Numbered from the stretch's first letter, positions 34,897-44,824 are shown. The stretch: 64,000 bases of DNA from Rs1 sp038900335 (GCA_038900335.1 JBBMRB010000001.1:248001-312000); one strand, 5' to 3'. Program-made: numbers and translations. The notes: generated by a model from the letters alone, not told the origin.

Positions 34897-37800
34897 ATGT
34901 TTGCAAATTGGTTATTAATTAGTGTCAGTGTCGGTTATATAGGTTTATTGTTTTTATTGGCGCACTTTGGGGGTAAATACTTTCAACGCTTAACCTCTAT
35001 TCAACACAGTGTTATTTATGCCTTATCACTTGGAGTTTACTGTACCTCTTGGGGGTTTCTTGGAACCGCAGCACAGGCGGCGCAAGGCTCCTTTACTTAT
35101 TTTTCAGTCTATTTAGCACCTATATTACTGTTCACTTTTTGCTGGCCTTTTATTCAACGAATTATCAAAGTGTGCCTGGCGCTAAATATCACCTCAATAG
35201 CCGATTTACTATCGGCGCGCTATGGTAAATCCCAGCGTTTAGCGATTGTTATTACCTTTGTCGCTTTAGTGGGCACTTTGCCTTATTTAGCACTACAGCT
35301 AAAAGCGATTGTTTTCTCCTATCAGATATTACGACTCGATCAAGATTTCCCAGCATGGGTTATCGGCCTCATTGTCAGTGCTATATTGGCAGGGTTCACT
35401 ATCTTGTTTGGGGTGCGCACTATTGATATCAGTGAAAAACACCCAGGTGTTATGATTGCTATTGCTTTTGAATCATTCATAAAATTGATTGCATTCATCT
35501 GTGTCGGTGTTTTTGCATCCTACTTCGTGTTTGACTCCCCTGTTGAAATATATAATTTATCATTAGATAACATTAATTTAGAAGAGCAATTTAAAGCAGA
35601 AAGTTTAATAGACATGTTCGGATTACTCGTCATAGTTGCCTCAGCTTTCCTATGTTTACCCAGGCAGTTTCAAGTTCTATTTGTGGAAATAAAAGAGCTA
35701 AGACACGGTATGTTTTCAAGATGGATGATATCTATCTACATATTTATCTTCGCTATACTGGCAGCCCCTATTGGTTTAGCTGGGCACTTACAATTTGGCC
35801 ATAGTTTACCCACTGATGCTTACGCTTTATTTTTGCCTGCCGCTAATGGTCAATTGTGGTTATCACTGTTCTCTTTTATTGGTGCAGTATCAGCGGCAAG
35901 TTCAATGGTTATCGTCTCTACCATTGCTTTAAGTACCATGCTGAGCAACGAAATTGTTTTTCCTTTTATGTTTAAGTATTCTAAAAAACAGCAACTTGAT
36001 TTTACTGAATTTCAAACTCAGCTATTAAGCATCAGAAAGTTTCTGGTGTTGTTTGTGATTGTCTTAAGCCTTATTTTATTACTGCTGTCCCCACCTGATA
36101 CGCTCTCATCTTTAGGTGAGGTGGCTTTTGGCGCTATCGCACAAATAGGCCCTGCTTTAATGGCCGCCTTCTTTTGGCGCAGATCTACTCTAAGTGGAGT
36201 GTTAGCAGGTGTTATTGTCGGCTTTAGCATATGGTTTGTGTTTAACTTTTTACCGCAATTTGGCGCCTATAATCATCTCTTTATCGACTCACAATTAACT
36301 CCTACCACCGTTGTGACTATCCTAGGGCTAATGGCTAACGTCTTAGTGATGTATGTAGTATCTGTATCAACAAGGCAGAGCTTAAGAGAGCAGATCCAAA
36401 GTAAGCATTTTTATCAGCAAAAAGAGTCAACCCAATGGCTATTACCCAGACAGGCTAAAGTTGATCGCCATGAACTTGAATTTTTAGTCGGACGTTTTAT
36501 CGGCAATGATAAAGCAGCGCTCTCATTTGAGATATTTGCCAACACTAATCACTCTCTTAGCACTAAAGATTATGATGAAGCACTGATTGCTCATGCAGAG
36601 ACCACATTAGCGGCAGTATTAGGCTCAGCATCGGCTAAATTAGTGACATCATTTGCAATGAACAGCCAAGGACTACCCTTTGATAGAGTGGCACAATTAG
36701 TTGAGGAGAATTCACATCAGCAGCTAGAGTTTAGTAGAAACGTTCTACAAAGCGCGATAGAAAACGCCAGCGAAGGCATTTCTGTGATTGATGGCGAGTT
36801 GAATTTAGTTGCTTGGAATCAACGTTACTTAGACATATTCAACTACCCAGAAGAGTATATCTATATCGGCAGCCCAATTAGCCAGTTAATACACTACAAC
36901 TTAAGCCAGCAGCCTAATTTTACTGGCGATATCAACGAGCAAGTGCAAAAGCGCTTGAATTTCATTCGCCAGGGCAGCCGACACAGCTCTGAGCGCCGCT
37001 TAGACAGCGGTTTGAGTATTCATATAGAAGGAAACCCCATTCCAGGTGGTGGTTTTGTGATGATTTTTAGTGATATTACTGGTTTTAGGCAAACAGAGAA
37101 ATATTTAAAAGAAGAGAATGATGATTTAGAGATCAGGGTGTTAGAGCGCACTCTTGAGCTTGAGCAAACCAATGCGCAGCTTGAAAAAGCCAATAAAGAG
37201 CTAGCACAAGCTCGATATAAAGCTGAACAAGCGCATTTTAAAAAGAGCCAATATCTAAAAGCTTGTAGCCATGATTTACTACAGCCATTATCTGCAGCTA
37301 GGCTGTTTTCATCAGCGATTACACTCAGTAATAGGGTTGGCGAGCATGAGCGCATGCAAATACAACAAATCGATAATTCGCTTGAAATTGCCAATAACTA
37401 TTTATTAGATTTAAATGAAATAGCACGTATTGAAAGCGGCAATATCAGCCCTAACCTCCAAAGTATCAGTATTCGTCAGTTGTTTGTAATATTAGAGGGT
37501 GAGTTTAAAGCCTTGGCTGTAGAGTATAACGTTGAGTTTAAAATAGTTTACAGTAGCAGACACATATTATCTGATATCACATTAGTGACTCGTATTATCC
37601 AAAATTTCTTAAGTAATGCCTTTCGCTATTGTGATAAGGGTAAAGTATTACTAGGTTGTCGTATCAGTAAAGACACATTAGATATTCAAGTTTGGGATAC
37701 AGGCCCAGGTATTGCACAGGATCAGCAACAGCATATTTTTGAGCAATTCGCACAATTAGCCACTAAATCCATTGGCAGTAAAGGGTTAGGCCTTGGTTTG

Positions 37801-38388
37801 AATATCGCTAAGAGTTTAGCATCGCTGCTCAATCATCAAATAAAACTAAAATCAACATTAGATAAAGGTAGCATGTTTAGTTTAAGTGTACCCATAACGC
37901 ACTCAAGATTTGAAGAGAAAAAACCAATAAAATCAATTGCCACTATGCAGAATATTAAAGTACTTTGTATTGATAATGATGAAGCTATTTTAAGTGGGAT
38001 GTCTGATTTATTATCAGCCTGGAAATGTGATGTTTATACGGCACACAGTGCTGAGCACGCCCTTACTCTATTTAAAGAGCATAACAACAAATTTGATTTT
38101 TTATTAGTTGATTATCACTTGTCCGAGTTTTGCGTTGAGCTAGACAACTCATCTGCACATTCACAAGCAATACATTATGATGGGCTAGCATTAATCAACC
38201 GCTTAAAGCAACTCAGCAGCTACCCGCTACCGGCAATACTGATTACAGCAACAATAGATGAAGACATCAAAACAAGAGCTCAGCAAGCAGGAATCGGCTA
38301 CTTACGAAAAATAATAAAACCCATTGCGCTAAGGGCGTTAATGGGATCGTTACTTGCTAAAACCTTAGAAGAAAACTATATAAAATAA
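34897..38388 (+). CDS. CrbS-like hybrid histidine kinase with sodium/solute symporter domain
   Basis: 1163 residues. Residues 1-~490 are an SSS-family symporter-like domain with about 13 helices (YALSLGVYCTSWGFLGTAAQAAQG; GLLVIVASAFLCLPRQFQVLFVE). A PAS-like domain follows at ~615-730 (ENASEGISVIDGELNLVAWNQRYLDIF), a coiled coil (RTLELEQTNAQLEKANKELAQ), then the kinase with His792 (CSHDLLQPLSAARLF), ATPase N-box NAFRYC, DTGPGIA, GLGLGLNIAK, and a receiver with Asp1072 (FLLVDYHLS). This is the architecture of CrbS/MxtR/CbrA-type sensors; CrbS and MxtR control acetate use. A LuxR-type regulator gene converges from downstream. Confidence 0.85.
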   Translation: MFANWLLISVSVGYIGLLFLLAHFGGKYFQRLTSIQHSVIYALSLGVYCTSWGFLGTAAQAAQGSFTYFSVYLAPILLFTFCWPFIQRIIKVCLALNITSIADLLSARYGKSQRLAIVITFVALVGTLPYLALQLKAIVFSYQILRLDQDFPAWVIGLIVSAILAGFTILFGVRTIDISEKHPGVMIAIAFESFIKLIAFICVGVFASYFVFDSPVEIYNLSLDNINLEEQFKAESLIDMFGLLVIVASAFLCLPRQFQVLFVEIKELRHGMFSRWMISIYIFIFAILAAPIGLAGHLQFGHSLPTDAYALFLPAANGQLWLSLFSFIGAVSAASSMVIVSTIALSTMLSNEIVFPFMFKYSKKQQLDFTEFQTQLLSIRKFLVLFVIVLSLILLLLSPPDTLSSLGEVAFGAIAQIGPALMAAFFWRRSTLSGVLAGVIVGFSIWFVFNFLPQFGAYNHLFIDSQLTPTTVVTILGLMANVLVMYVVSVSTRQSLREQIQSKHFYQQKESTQWLLPRQAKVDRHELEFLVGRFIGNDKAALSFEIFANTNHSLSTKDYDEALIAHAETTLAAVLGSASAKLVTSFAMNSQGLPFDRVAQLVEENSHQQLEFSRNVLQSAIENASEGISVIDGELNLVAWNQRYLDIFNYPEEYIYIGSPISQLIHYNLSQQPNFTGDINEQVQKRLNFIRQGSRHSSERRLDSGLSIHIEGNPIPGGGFVMIFSDITGFRQTEKYLKEENDDLEIRVLERTLELEQTNAQLEKANKELAQARYKAEQAHFKKSQYLKACSHDLLQPLSAARLFSSAITLSNRVGEHERMQIQQIDNSLEIANNYLLDLNEIARIESGNISPNLQSISIRQLFVILEGEFKALAVEYNVEFKIVYSSRHILSDITLVTRIIQNFLSNAFRYCDKGKVLLGCRISKDTLDIQVWDTGPGIAQDQQQHIFEQFAQLATKSIGSKGLGLGLNIAKSLASLLNHQIKLKSTLDKGSMFSLSVPITHSRFEEKKPIKSIATMQNIKVLCIDNDEAILSGMSDLLSAWKCDVYTAHSAEHALTLFKEHNNKFDFLLVDYHLSEFCVELDNSSAHSQAIHYDGLALINRLKQLSSYPLPAILITATIDEDIKTRAQQAGIGYLRKIIKPIALRALMGSLLAKTLEENYIK

Positions 38389-38423
38389 TTAGTTATAACA
38401 CACAGCTAATGCATAAGCAGATA

Positions 38424-39068
38424 TTACTTAACACCAAAGGAATGCTGGCTTAATAAAATCTCATTCAACACAATGACCGCTTGAGTCCTGTTGCGCACAC
38501 CAAGTTTAAGAAAAATAGTACTGGCATGGCTCTTAACTGTCGACTCTGCGAGGCCTAGTTCATACGCAATTTGTTTGTTTAATAAACCATCGGCGAACAT
38601 TAACAGTATTTTATGCTGTTGCGGTGTTAAAGACGCAAGTCGCTGATCTATTTCAACATTATCTGCAATAGCATAATTATCAGGCGTCCATAACTCGCCG
38701 TTAAAAATCATTTTAATGGCATTTATAATCGCATCGACGGGAGTAGATTTAGGAATAAAACCAGCGGCACCGTATGACATTGCTTTGTTTATCGTCTCAT
38801 CATCTTCAATACCAGAGACGATAGCTACCGCCATTTCAGGATAGGTAATTCTAATATCGATTAACGAGCTAAAGCCCTGCGCCCCTGGTATATCTAAGTC
38901 TAGTAATAACAAATCAATCGTTTCAGTCAATAATATTTGCTCAAGCTTATTGATAGATTCTGCTTCTAGTAATGTGATGTGGGTTAAATGCGAATTTAGC
39001 ATAGCCGAAAGGGCCTGCCTAAAGAGAGGGTGATCATCTGCTATGATGATTTTTTGAACAGAACTCAT
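38424..39068 (-). CDS. LuxR/NarL-type response regulator (CrbR/ErdR-like)
   Basis: 214 residues: receiver domain with the acidic pair Asp11/Asp12 and phosphoacceptor Asp57 (DLLLLDLDIPG), switch Lys in IPKST, then a NarL-type HTH (LTPQQHKILLMFADGLLNKQIAYELGLAESTVKSHASTIFLKLGVRNRTQAV). It converges on the symporter-kinase gene, with 35 bp between stops; CrbS/CrbR and MxtR/ErdR pairs are also neighbours, so cognate pairing is likely. Its usual target acs is not in this window. Confidence 0.85.
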   Translation of the reverse strand: MSSVQKIIIADDHPLFRQALSAMLNSHLTHITLLEAESINKLEQILLTETIDLLLLDLDIPGAQGFSSLIDIRITYPEMAVAIVSGIEDDETINKAMSYGAAGFIPKSTPVDAIINAIKMIFNGELWTPDNYAIADNVEIDQRLASLTPQQHKILLMFADGLLNKQIAYELGLAESTVKSHASTIFLKLGVRNRTQAVIVLNEILLSQHSFGVK

Positions 39069-40517
39069 TTCAATTTATTCCTGATCACATGAGTATTAAA
39101 TTATTATATGCTGATGATTTACGGATAAAAATTAATATCAAATCACAGCTACAAGTAACAATATCATGTATTTAATTGTTTTTATTTTATCTCAAAAAGC
39201 AACCACACCTAAGATATTAACCTAATTATCAATTAGTTATACTTAGCAGATAAAGCCGCTAATCATAAGGTTTAAAAGCTAATACGCAGTGCGTTGATGT
39301 TTATAATACCAAAAAAACAATGATTATTCATAATAAGATTAGTAATTAACTATCAAAAAAGATAACCATTTATCTTACTAAATAACTAATATCCACTGAT
39401 AAAAAAGTGCTCGCCACACAGTACAAACAGCCTATACAAACACCCTAAAGCTACTTGTGCTTGGTCGTGACTATCCAATGATTTTACCTAATTAGCAGTG
39501 ATAACTAAATTTGCTAAGCCAGCTATTAACGGTGTAGACCACTTAATTTAATTTCTTAATATTGAGCACACAAGCAACCGTGCTGTGTCGCAAAAATGGC
39601 TGGGGTATTTCGCCTGCTTAATTTAGTTATTTAGTACTATTAAATAAGCTGATAGCAAACAAAAATTCAACGAGCTGGCAAAGTAATATGCAGTGTCACA
39701 ACAGCAATGTATGACGACACACATTTCAATTGTGACAATCGTCAAATACTAGCTGGCCACACTTGTAACATTAAACACCCTAACCTAACACCTCACACCT
39801 CACACCTCACACTTAACACCTCACACCTAACACAGACAACCTAATTCCAGAGCTTGCTCTGCTGCCTTACATCAATTGCTTACATCAATTACGTAGCTCA
39901 ATAGCCGCTGTCTTTATTCGTTTTTTATAACAGTTAACGCTATCAAAACAGTAAATTACGGCCATTTTGGCAACTTATCATAAAAAATTAATTATATTTC
40001 AATTTAATACCTTAAATATCAATAATTTAATTAAAAACTCAAGCTGAAACACCAACCAAAACCGCTAGAAAAACAACATACTTGTCGCTTTTTCAAAACT
40101 ATAGCAATACATATCAAATGGTATGTATTATGTATTTATAATACATTAAAATAACAACTTATGATCAACAAACGATCATATATTGGTTAGTTAGCACCAA
40201 CTCACATGCTGATTGAATTTATAGATTATTAATTGCGGGAATGTGTTTTTAAGGATGCTTTAAATTGGTTTAGCCTGCGCTCTAATAAAAGTACTTACAA
40301 AGCTGCTGGTCATTTCTATTGCGCTTTAAATGCTGTGATTTCTATCAATAATAGACGCAATAATATAGACAAATAATAGGCATGCGCCCTACTCGACTCT
40401 CTCTATACTTACCCAATTAAGATCGATGTTATGCAGTGAATATTGAGCTACATCAATTATCTGTTATTGAAATTAAGGTATTATTTTTTCATTAGATACT
40501 TGCAAAGGAGAAGGCAT
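39069..40517. other. 1.45-kb non-coding region with a CACACCT microsatellite and a hairpin
   Basis: Long AT-rich stretch with no credible ORF on either strand. At 39785-39835 a run of CTAACACCT/CTCACACCT units (CACACCT repeated with small variations) stands out. At 40123-40146 a perfect inverted repeat ATGTATTAT / ATAATACAT has a 6-nt loop. The 3' end leads into a 43-residue membrane peptide gene with a strong SD. It could hold regulatory RNA or the control region of that peptide. Confidence 0.45.
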
Positions 40518-40649
40518 ATGTTTGGAATTGACACTTACGCATTTGGCACATTATGGCCTAGTTTATTAGGCATACTTGGCATGTCTGCAGTTATGATTTG
40601 GGGATGGTTTAAAGTACGCTCTTTAATGGACGATGATATAAAAAAATAA
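40518..40649 (+). CDS. Small single-span membrane peptide, 43 residues
   Basis: Starts MFGIDTYAFGTLWPSLLGIL and continues through one hydrophobic helix (LLGILGMSAVMIWGWFKV) to a charged tail RSLMDDDIKK. The ATG at 40518 is preceded by AAAGGAGAAGG at good spacing; the frame is open upstream but has no such signal. Size and layout recall small subunits or regulators of membrane complexes, but I do not recognise a family. No transporter gene follows it directly. Confidence 0.55.
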   Translation: MFGIDTYAFGTLWPSLLGILGMSAVMIWGWFKVRSLMDDDIKK

Positions 40650-40736
40650 CTAATGTTTGGCCCATTAGAAATAACAGCACACTAGGTAGCAAGTAATTTA
40701 CGCGAGCTACTCTAGGTGCTGATTGTGCTAAACTCA

Positions 40737-41015
40737 CTAACCTCTATATATCGTTTCAATTAGATGATAACCAAATTTAGTTTTAATCGGCCCGTGAACT
40801 TTAAGCAACTCCTTTTTGAATACCACTTGATCAAAAGCAGCGACCATCGAACCTTTCTTAAATTCACCTAAATCACCACCTTTTTTTGCAGAGGGGCATG
40901 TCGAGTGTTTTTTTGCTAGCTGGGCGAAATCTTTACCTTTACTTAAAAGCGCTAAAATCGCCACTGCTTCTTCCTTCGTTTTAACCAGTATATGCCTTGC
41001 ACATGCGTATGCCAT
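40737..41015 (-). CDS. ppiC: Peptidyl-prolyl cis-trans isomerase, parvulin type
   Basis: 92 residues, a single parvulin domain: ACARHILVKTKEEA with the first conserved His, ALLSKGKDFAQLAKKHSTCPSAKKGGDLGEFKKGSMVAAFDQVVF, and the closing His in KTKFGYHLIETIYRG. This matches E. coli PpiC in length (93) and motifs; it is a cytoplasmic prolyl isomerase. A single-gene unit. Confidence 0.93.
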   Translation of the reverse strand: MAYACARHILVKTKEEAVAILALLSKGKDFAQLAKKHSTCPSAKKGGDLGEFKKGSMVAAFDQVVFKKELLKVHGPIKTKFGYHLIETIYRG

Positions 41016-41294
41016 ATCATCACTTCTTTAATATTATTGAGCAAAATTAGTAAAAGCTCATATTACGCACTCTTTATAATTTGTCGATGATAATTAAACG
41101 CCCGAATAATTAATTTGCCGATTATGTTTTAGTTTATTGATGTGCACACAGTTTTGCTATTTTCAAGCCCGATCTATGCCCTGCCCTACTTGTGATTAAT
41201 TATTTTAATGGTCTTTATAGAAATTGTTAATTTGATGATTTAATCTAAATGATTTATATTCTCATTAAGAAACAATGATTCAAAGGATCTCATC
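41016..41294. promoter_or_regulatory. Control region of ppiC and the metal importer operon
   Basis: 279 bp between divergent genes. Close to the importer gene, AATGATTTATATTCTCATT (41250-41268 region) has matching ends AATGA/TCATT and is AT-rich, loosely like a Fur-family box. The SD-like AAAGGA lies just upstream of the ATG at 41295. Fur or Mur control would be expected for this kind of importer but is not proven by the site. Confidence 0.3.
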
Positions 41295-42209
41295 ATGCTA
41301 GTACAGCTAAAATTTTTTATAACGTGCGTTTTTTTCATTAGCTTAGCGCCTGTTACACATGCAAAAACTTTAAAGGTAGTCACTACTTTTACTATTTTTG
41401 CTGATATCACTAAACAAATTGCAGGAGACAAAGCAGAGGTCTTATCTATTACTAAAGTAGGTGCTGAAATCCACAACTATCAACCTACGCCTAAAGATAT
41501 TATAAAAGTTAAGGGAGCTGATCTTATTTTATCCCATGGCATGAACCTTGAACTGTGGTTCGATAAATTTTATAGAAATGTTAAGAAGGTCCCTAGAGCA
41601 AGTTTGACCCAAGGAATTACGCCTTTAAGCATTCATGGTGGCGAATATAACGGTAAACCTAACCCACATGCTTGGATGTCTGCAAATAATGCCTATATTT
41701 ATATTGATAATATTAGCAGGGCTTTATCTAAAGCAGCCCCTGAGCACGCGCAGCTATTTAACGACAACGCTGAGCAATATAAAGCTAAAATCGAGAAAAT
41801 AACGACTCCTTTTAAAGCGCAAATTGCGGCATTAGCTGAAAACAAGCGCTGGTTAGTCAGTAGTGAAGGTGCTTTTAGTTACTTAGCTAGAGACCTTGAT
41901 TTAAAAGAACTTTTTATTTGGCCTATCAATGCTGATGCCCAGGGCACGCCTCAGCAAATGCGCCGTGTTATTGATTTAATTAATGCTCACGACATTACTG
42001 CTGTTTTTAGTGAGAGCACGGTATCTGACAAACCGGCAAGGCAAATAGCACGAGAGTCATCAGCGAGTTATGGCGGTGTTTTATATGTTGATTCTTTAAG
42101 CTTAGATGATGGCCCGGTTCCTAGCTACATACAATTATTGTCAGTAACGATGCAAACTATTGTTAACGCCTTAACAAAAAACAATGTTACTGGAGGTGAC
42201 AGCCAATGA
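41295..42209 (+). CDS. Metal ABC transporter binding protein, SitA/YfeA type
   Basis: 304 residues with a signal peptide (FFITCVFFISLAPVTHA). Cluster A-I metal-binding fold: VVTTFTIFADITKQIAGDKAEV, and four expected ligands: His in AEIHNYQPTP, His in NPHAWMS, Glu in VFSESTVSD, Asp in YVDSLS. The His-His-Glu-Asp set is that of Mn/Fe-binding SitA, YfeA and MntC, not of Zn-specific ZnuA, which has a His-rich loop that is missing here. Coupled by an ATGA overlap to the ATPase gene. Confidence 0.88.
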   Translation: MLVQLKFFITCVFFISLAPVTHAKTLKVVTTFTIFADITKQIAGDKAEVLSITKVGAEIHNYQPTPKDIIKVKGADLILSHGMNLELWFDKFYRNVKKVPRASLTQGITPLSIHGGEYNGKPNPHAWMSANNAYIYIDNISRALSKAAPEHAQLFNDNAEQYKAKIEKITTPFKAQIAALAENKRWLVSSEGAFSYLARDLDLKELFIWPINADAQGTPQQMRRVIDLINAHDITAVFSESTVSDKPARQIARESSASYGGVLYVDSLSLDDGPVPSYIQLLSVTMQTIVNALTKNNVTGGDSQ

Positions 42210-43009
42210 ACGCTTTAAATATGAATTTAGCGATACAAAAGCTAGAAAATTTTACCTTGCAAGCAACAGGCGTACAGGTTAAAGACCTAGCCGTCATTTA
42301 TAACAATGGCCACAGAGCAATAGAAAAAATAAGTTTTGATTTACCAGCAGGCTCTATCACCGCATTAATAGGTGCGAATGGCAGCGGCAAATCCACTCTT
42401 TTTAAGGCTATTATGGGTTTTATTCCGCACCAGCAAGGCAAGGTTTCTATTATGGGAGCCAATGTCAAAAAAGCACTTAAAAACAACAGCATTGCCTATG
42501 TACCGCAAAGCGAGGACGTAGATTGGAACTTCCCTGTTCTGGTAAAAGATGTAGTTATGATGGGTCGTTTTGGTCATATGAATTTTTTACGAATAGCGAG
42601 CAAAAATGATCACAACCTCGTTGAGCAATCATTAAGCAGAGTCAATATGTTGGACTTTAAAGATCGACAAATAGGAGAGCTTTCCGGTGGCCAGAAAAAA
42701 CGTGTTTTTTTAGCAAGAGCACTAGCACAACAGAGCTCTGTGATCTTATTAGATGAGCCTTTTACCGGTGTAGACACCACAACAGAAAAACAAATAATTA
42801 GCTTACTCAATAAGTTAGCGAAACAAGGTAAAGTAATTTTAGTCTCCACTCACAACTTGAATAGTATTCCAGATTTTTGTGATAATACCATTTTAATTAA
42901 TAAGACGCTGCTTGCTTTTGGCAAGACAAAAGATGTATTTACAGACAATAACCTAGCGCAAACATTCGGCAAAACATTAGCGTTATTTACGCCTAACAGC
43001 TCAGTGTAA
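42206..43009 (+). CDS. Metal ABC transporter ATPase, SitB/YfeB type
   Basis: 267 residues: Walker A GANGSGKST, Q-loop YVPQSEDVDWNFPVLVKDVVMMGRFGHMNFLR (the SEDVDWNFP stretch is typical of Mn/Fe importers), signature LSGGQKKRVFLARAL, Walker B VILLDEPFTGVD, H-loop VSTHNLN. It overlaps the binding-protein gene by 4 bp and precedes two permease genes. Confidence 0.92.
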   Translation: MNALNMNLAIQKLENFTLQATGVQVKDLAVIYNNGHRAIEKISFDLPAGSITALIGANGSGKSTLFKAIMGFIPHQQGKVSIMGANVKKALKNNSIAYVPQSEDVDWNFPVLVKDVVMMGRFGHMNFLRIASKNDHNLVEQSLSRVNMLDFKDRQIGELSGGQKKRVFLARALAQQSSVILLDEPFTGVDTTTEKQIISLLNKLAKQGKVILVSTHNLNSIPDFCDNTILINKTLLAFGKTKDVFTDNNLAQTFGKTLALFTPNSSV

Positions 43010-43039
43010 CGACAGCTCATAAAGGCCAAGGAAAATAAA

Positions 43040-43918
43040 ATGACATACTTACTCGAACCATTTCAATACGACTACATGGTGAATGCTTTTCTAATTAGCG
43101 CATTGATTTGTGCAGTATGTGCCTTTTTATCTTGTTTCTTAATGCTTAAAGGCTGGTCATTAATAGCCGATGCGTTATCGCATGCAACAGTACCAGGTGT
43201 GGCCATTGCTTATATACTAGGCCTGCCCTTTTCTATTGGTGCTTTTGTATCAGGTGGCTTTGCCGCATTTTCAATTTTATTCATCAAGCAAAATACAATT
43301 TTAAAAGAAGATGTTGCTATCGGCGTGATTTTTACCACTTTTTTTGCCATAGGTTTGTTTATATTATCAATATCGCCTAGCTCTGTAGATTTACAGCAAA
43401 TCTTGATGGGCAATATTTTATCTATCGCTCCCTGGGATGCTCTACAAATGCTAATGATTAGCTTAGTTACTTTAGCCTTTTTAGCTTTGTACTGGAAACA
43501 TTTACTAATGGTCTTTTTTGATGAGGGCCAAGCCAAAACATCAGGCATTAATACCGTTTTAATTAAAGTACTATTTTTTGCCTGCTTAAGTGCAACAACA
43601 CTGGCAGCTATGCAAACAGTAGGCGCACTATTAGTGATTGCTGTTATTGTCACCCCTGGTGCTACTGCTTATTTATTAACTGATAAATTTAACCACATCA
43701 TCATAATCAGCATTGCTATTGGTGTTACTAGCGCTTTTTTGGGTAGTTATACTAGTTTTTTCTTTGACGGTGTGACGGGTGCTTTAATTGTTTGTTTTCA
43801 ATTAACCTTTTTTATCCTAGCGTTTTTATTTGCACCTAAGTACGGGCTAATAAAACAGCTGCTAGCAACCAAGAAATTAAATACTAAAAATTTACAATTA
43901 GGGGCTGATCATGTTTGA
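43040..43918 (+). CDS. Metal ABC transporter permease, SitC/YfeC type
   Basis: 292-residue ABC-3 family permease with about eight helices: LEPFQYDYMVNAFLISALICAVCAFLSCFLMLKGWSLIADALSHATVPGVAIAYILG, a typical start, and QTVGALLVIAVIVTPGATAYLL. It overlaps the next permease gene by 8 bp. Two non-identical permeases suggest a heterodimeric channel as in SitCD and YfeCD. Confidence 0.92.
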   Translation: MTYLLEPFQYDYMVNAFLISALICAVCAFLSCFLMLKGWSLIADALSHATVPGVAIAYILGLPFSIGAFVSGGFAAFSILFIKQNTILKEDVAIGVIFTTFFAIGLFILSISPSSVDLQQILMGNILSIAPWDALQMLMISLVTLAFLALYWKHLLMVFFDEGQAKTSGINTVLIKVLFFACLSATTLAAMQTVGALLVIAVIVTPGATAYLLTDKFNHIIIISIAIGVTSAFLGSYTSFFFDGVTGALIVCFQLTFFILAFLFAPKYGLIKQLLATKKLNTKNLQLGADHV

Positions 43919-44789
43919 TTCTCTTAAATCATTGATCAATAACGAGTTATTACAAGTGTTATTAGAGCCATTTGAATACGACTTCATGCTATCAGCATTT
44001 TTTGTAGCGATCACTGTCAGTATAGTGATGGCTATGCTCTCTTGCTATATTGTATTAAAAGGCTGGTCTTTAATGGGTGATGCTATAGCGCATGCGGTAT
44101 TACCGGGCATTGTTATCGCCCACTTTTTTGCCCTACCTCTAGCCATCGGCGCTTTTTTTGCCGGTTTCTTCTGTGCTTTCTCAACGGGTTTTATTAAGGC
44201 TCATAGTAGATTGAGGGAAGATACCGTGATGGGGGTGATTTTCTCTGGTATGTTTGCCATTGGTATTGTGCTTTTTCAAAAAGCGGAAACTGATTTACAC
44301 TTAACGCATTTGTTAATTGGCGACATTTTAGGAATTGAAACCGCTAATTTAATTGAGACGACTGCAATTTCTATTGTTGTGTTATTAGTTTTACTCGTTA
44401 AAGGTAGAGATTTAATGTTATTGATTTTCGACCCTCAACAAGCCTCTACATCAGGTACTAATGTAAAATTTTGGAGTTATGGTATTCAGATATTACTTGC
44501 TCTGATGATAGTCGCTGCGCTGCAAGCGATTGGCATGATACTCGCGGTATCTCTACTTATTATTCCAGGTGCTTGTGCGATGCTAATCACTAAACGCTTT
44601 GTGACAATGCAGTTAGTGGCTTGTAGTATCGCTGCGACTAGCTCTGCTTTAGGTGTCTACTTTAGTTTTCACCTAGATAGTGCACCCGGGGCTAGCATCG
44701 TGCTATGTATGTCTCTCACTTTTATGGTGTTATTTATCTATAAAAGTGTGGCCATCAAAAGAGCAGCTATGCAACAGCTGACTCTTTAG
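43911..44789 (+). CDS. Metal ABC transporter permease, SitD/YfeD type
   Basis: 292-residue ABC-3 family permease, paralogous to the preceding one: LLEPFEYDFMLSAFFVAITVSIVMAMLSCYIVLKGWSLMGDAIAHAVLPGIVIAHF and QAIGMILAVSLLIIPGACAMLI. The two proteins align over their full length, so they arose by duplication. It ends the operon; 35 bp later the convergent ybaK gene ends. Confidence 0.92.
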   Translation: MFDSLKSLINNELLQVLLEPFEYDFMLSAFFVAITVSIVMAMLSCYIVLKGWSLMGDAIAHAVLPGIVIAHFFALPLAIGAFFAGFFCAFSTGFIKAHSRLREDTVMGVIFSGMFAIGIVLFQKAETDLHLTHLLIGDILGIETANLIETTAISIVVLLVLLVKGRDLMLLIFDPQQASTSGTNVKFWSYGIQILLALMIVAALQAIGMILAVSLLIIPGACAMLITKRFVTMQLVACSIAATSSALGVYFSFHLDSAPGASIVLCMSLTFMVLFIYKSVAIKRAAMQQLTL

Positions 44790-44824
44790 TCATTAACAGT
44801 AACCAAGGCAATTTCTAACTGATA

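Noticed and set aside
39781..39835. CRISPR array
   Set aside because: Units are only about 7-10 bp, directly adjoining and irregular, with no spacers; it is a simple-sequence repeat.
43210..43653. 147-codon minus-strand frame inside the first metal permease gene
   Set aside because: A shadow of the permease coding strand; the product is basic, low in structure and unrelated to anything, while the plus-strand product is a clear ABC-3 permease.
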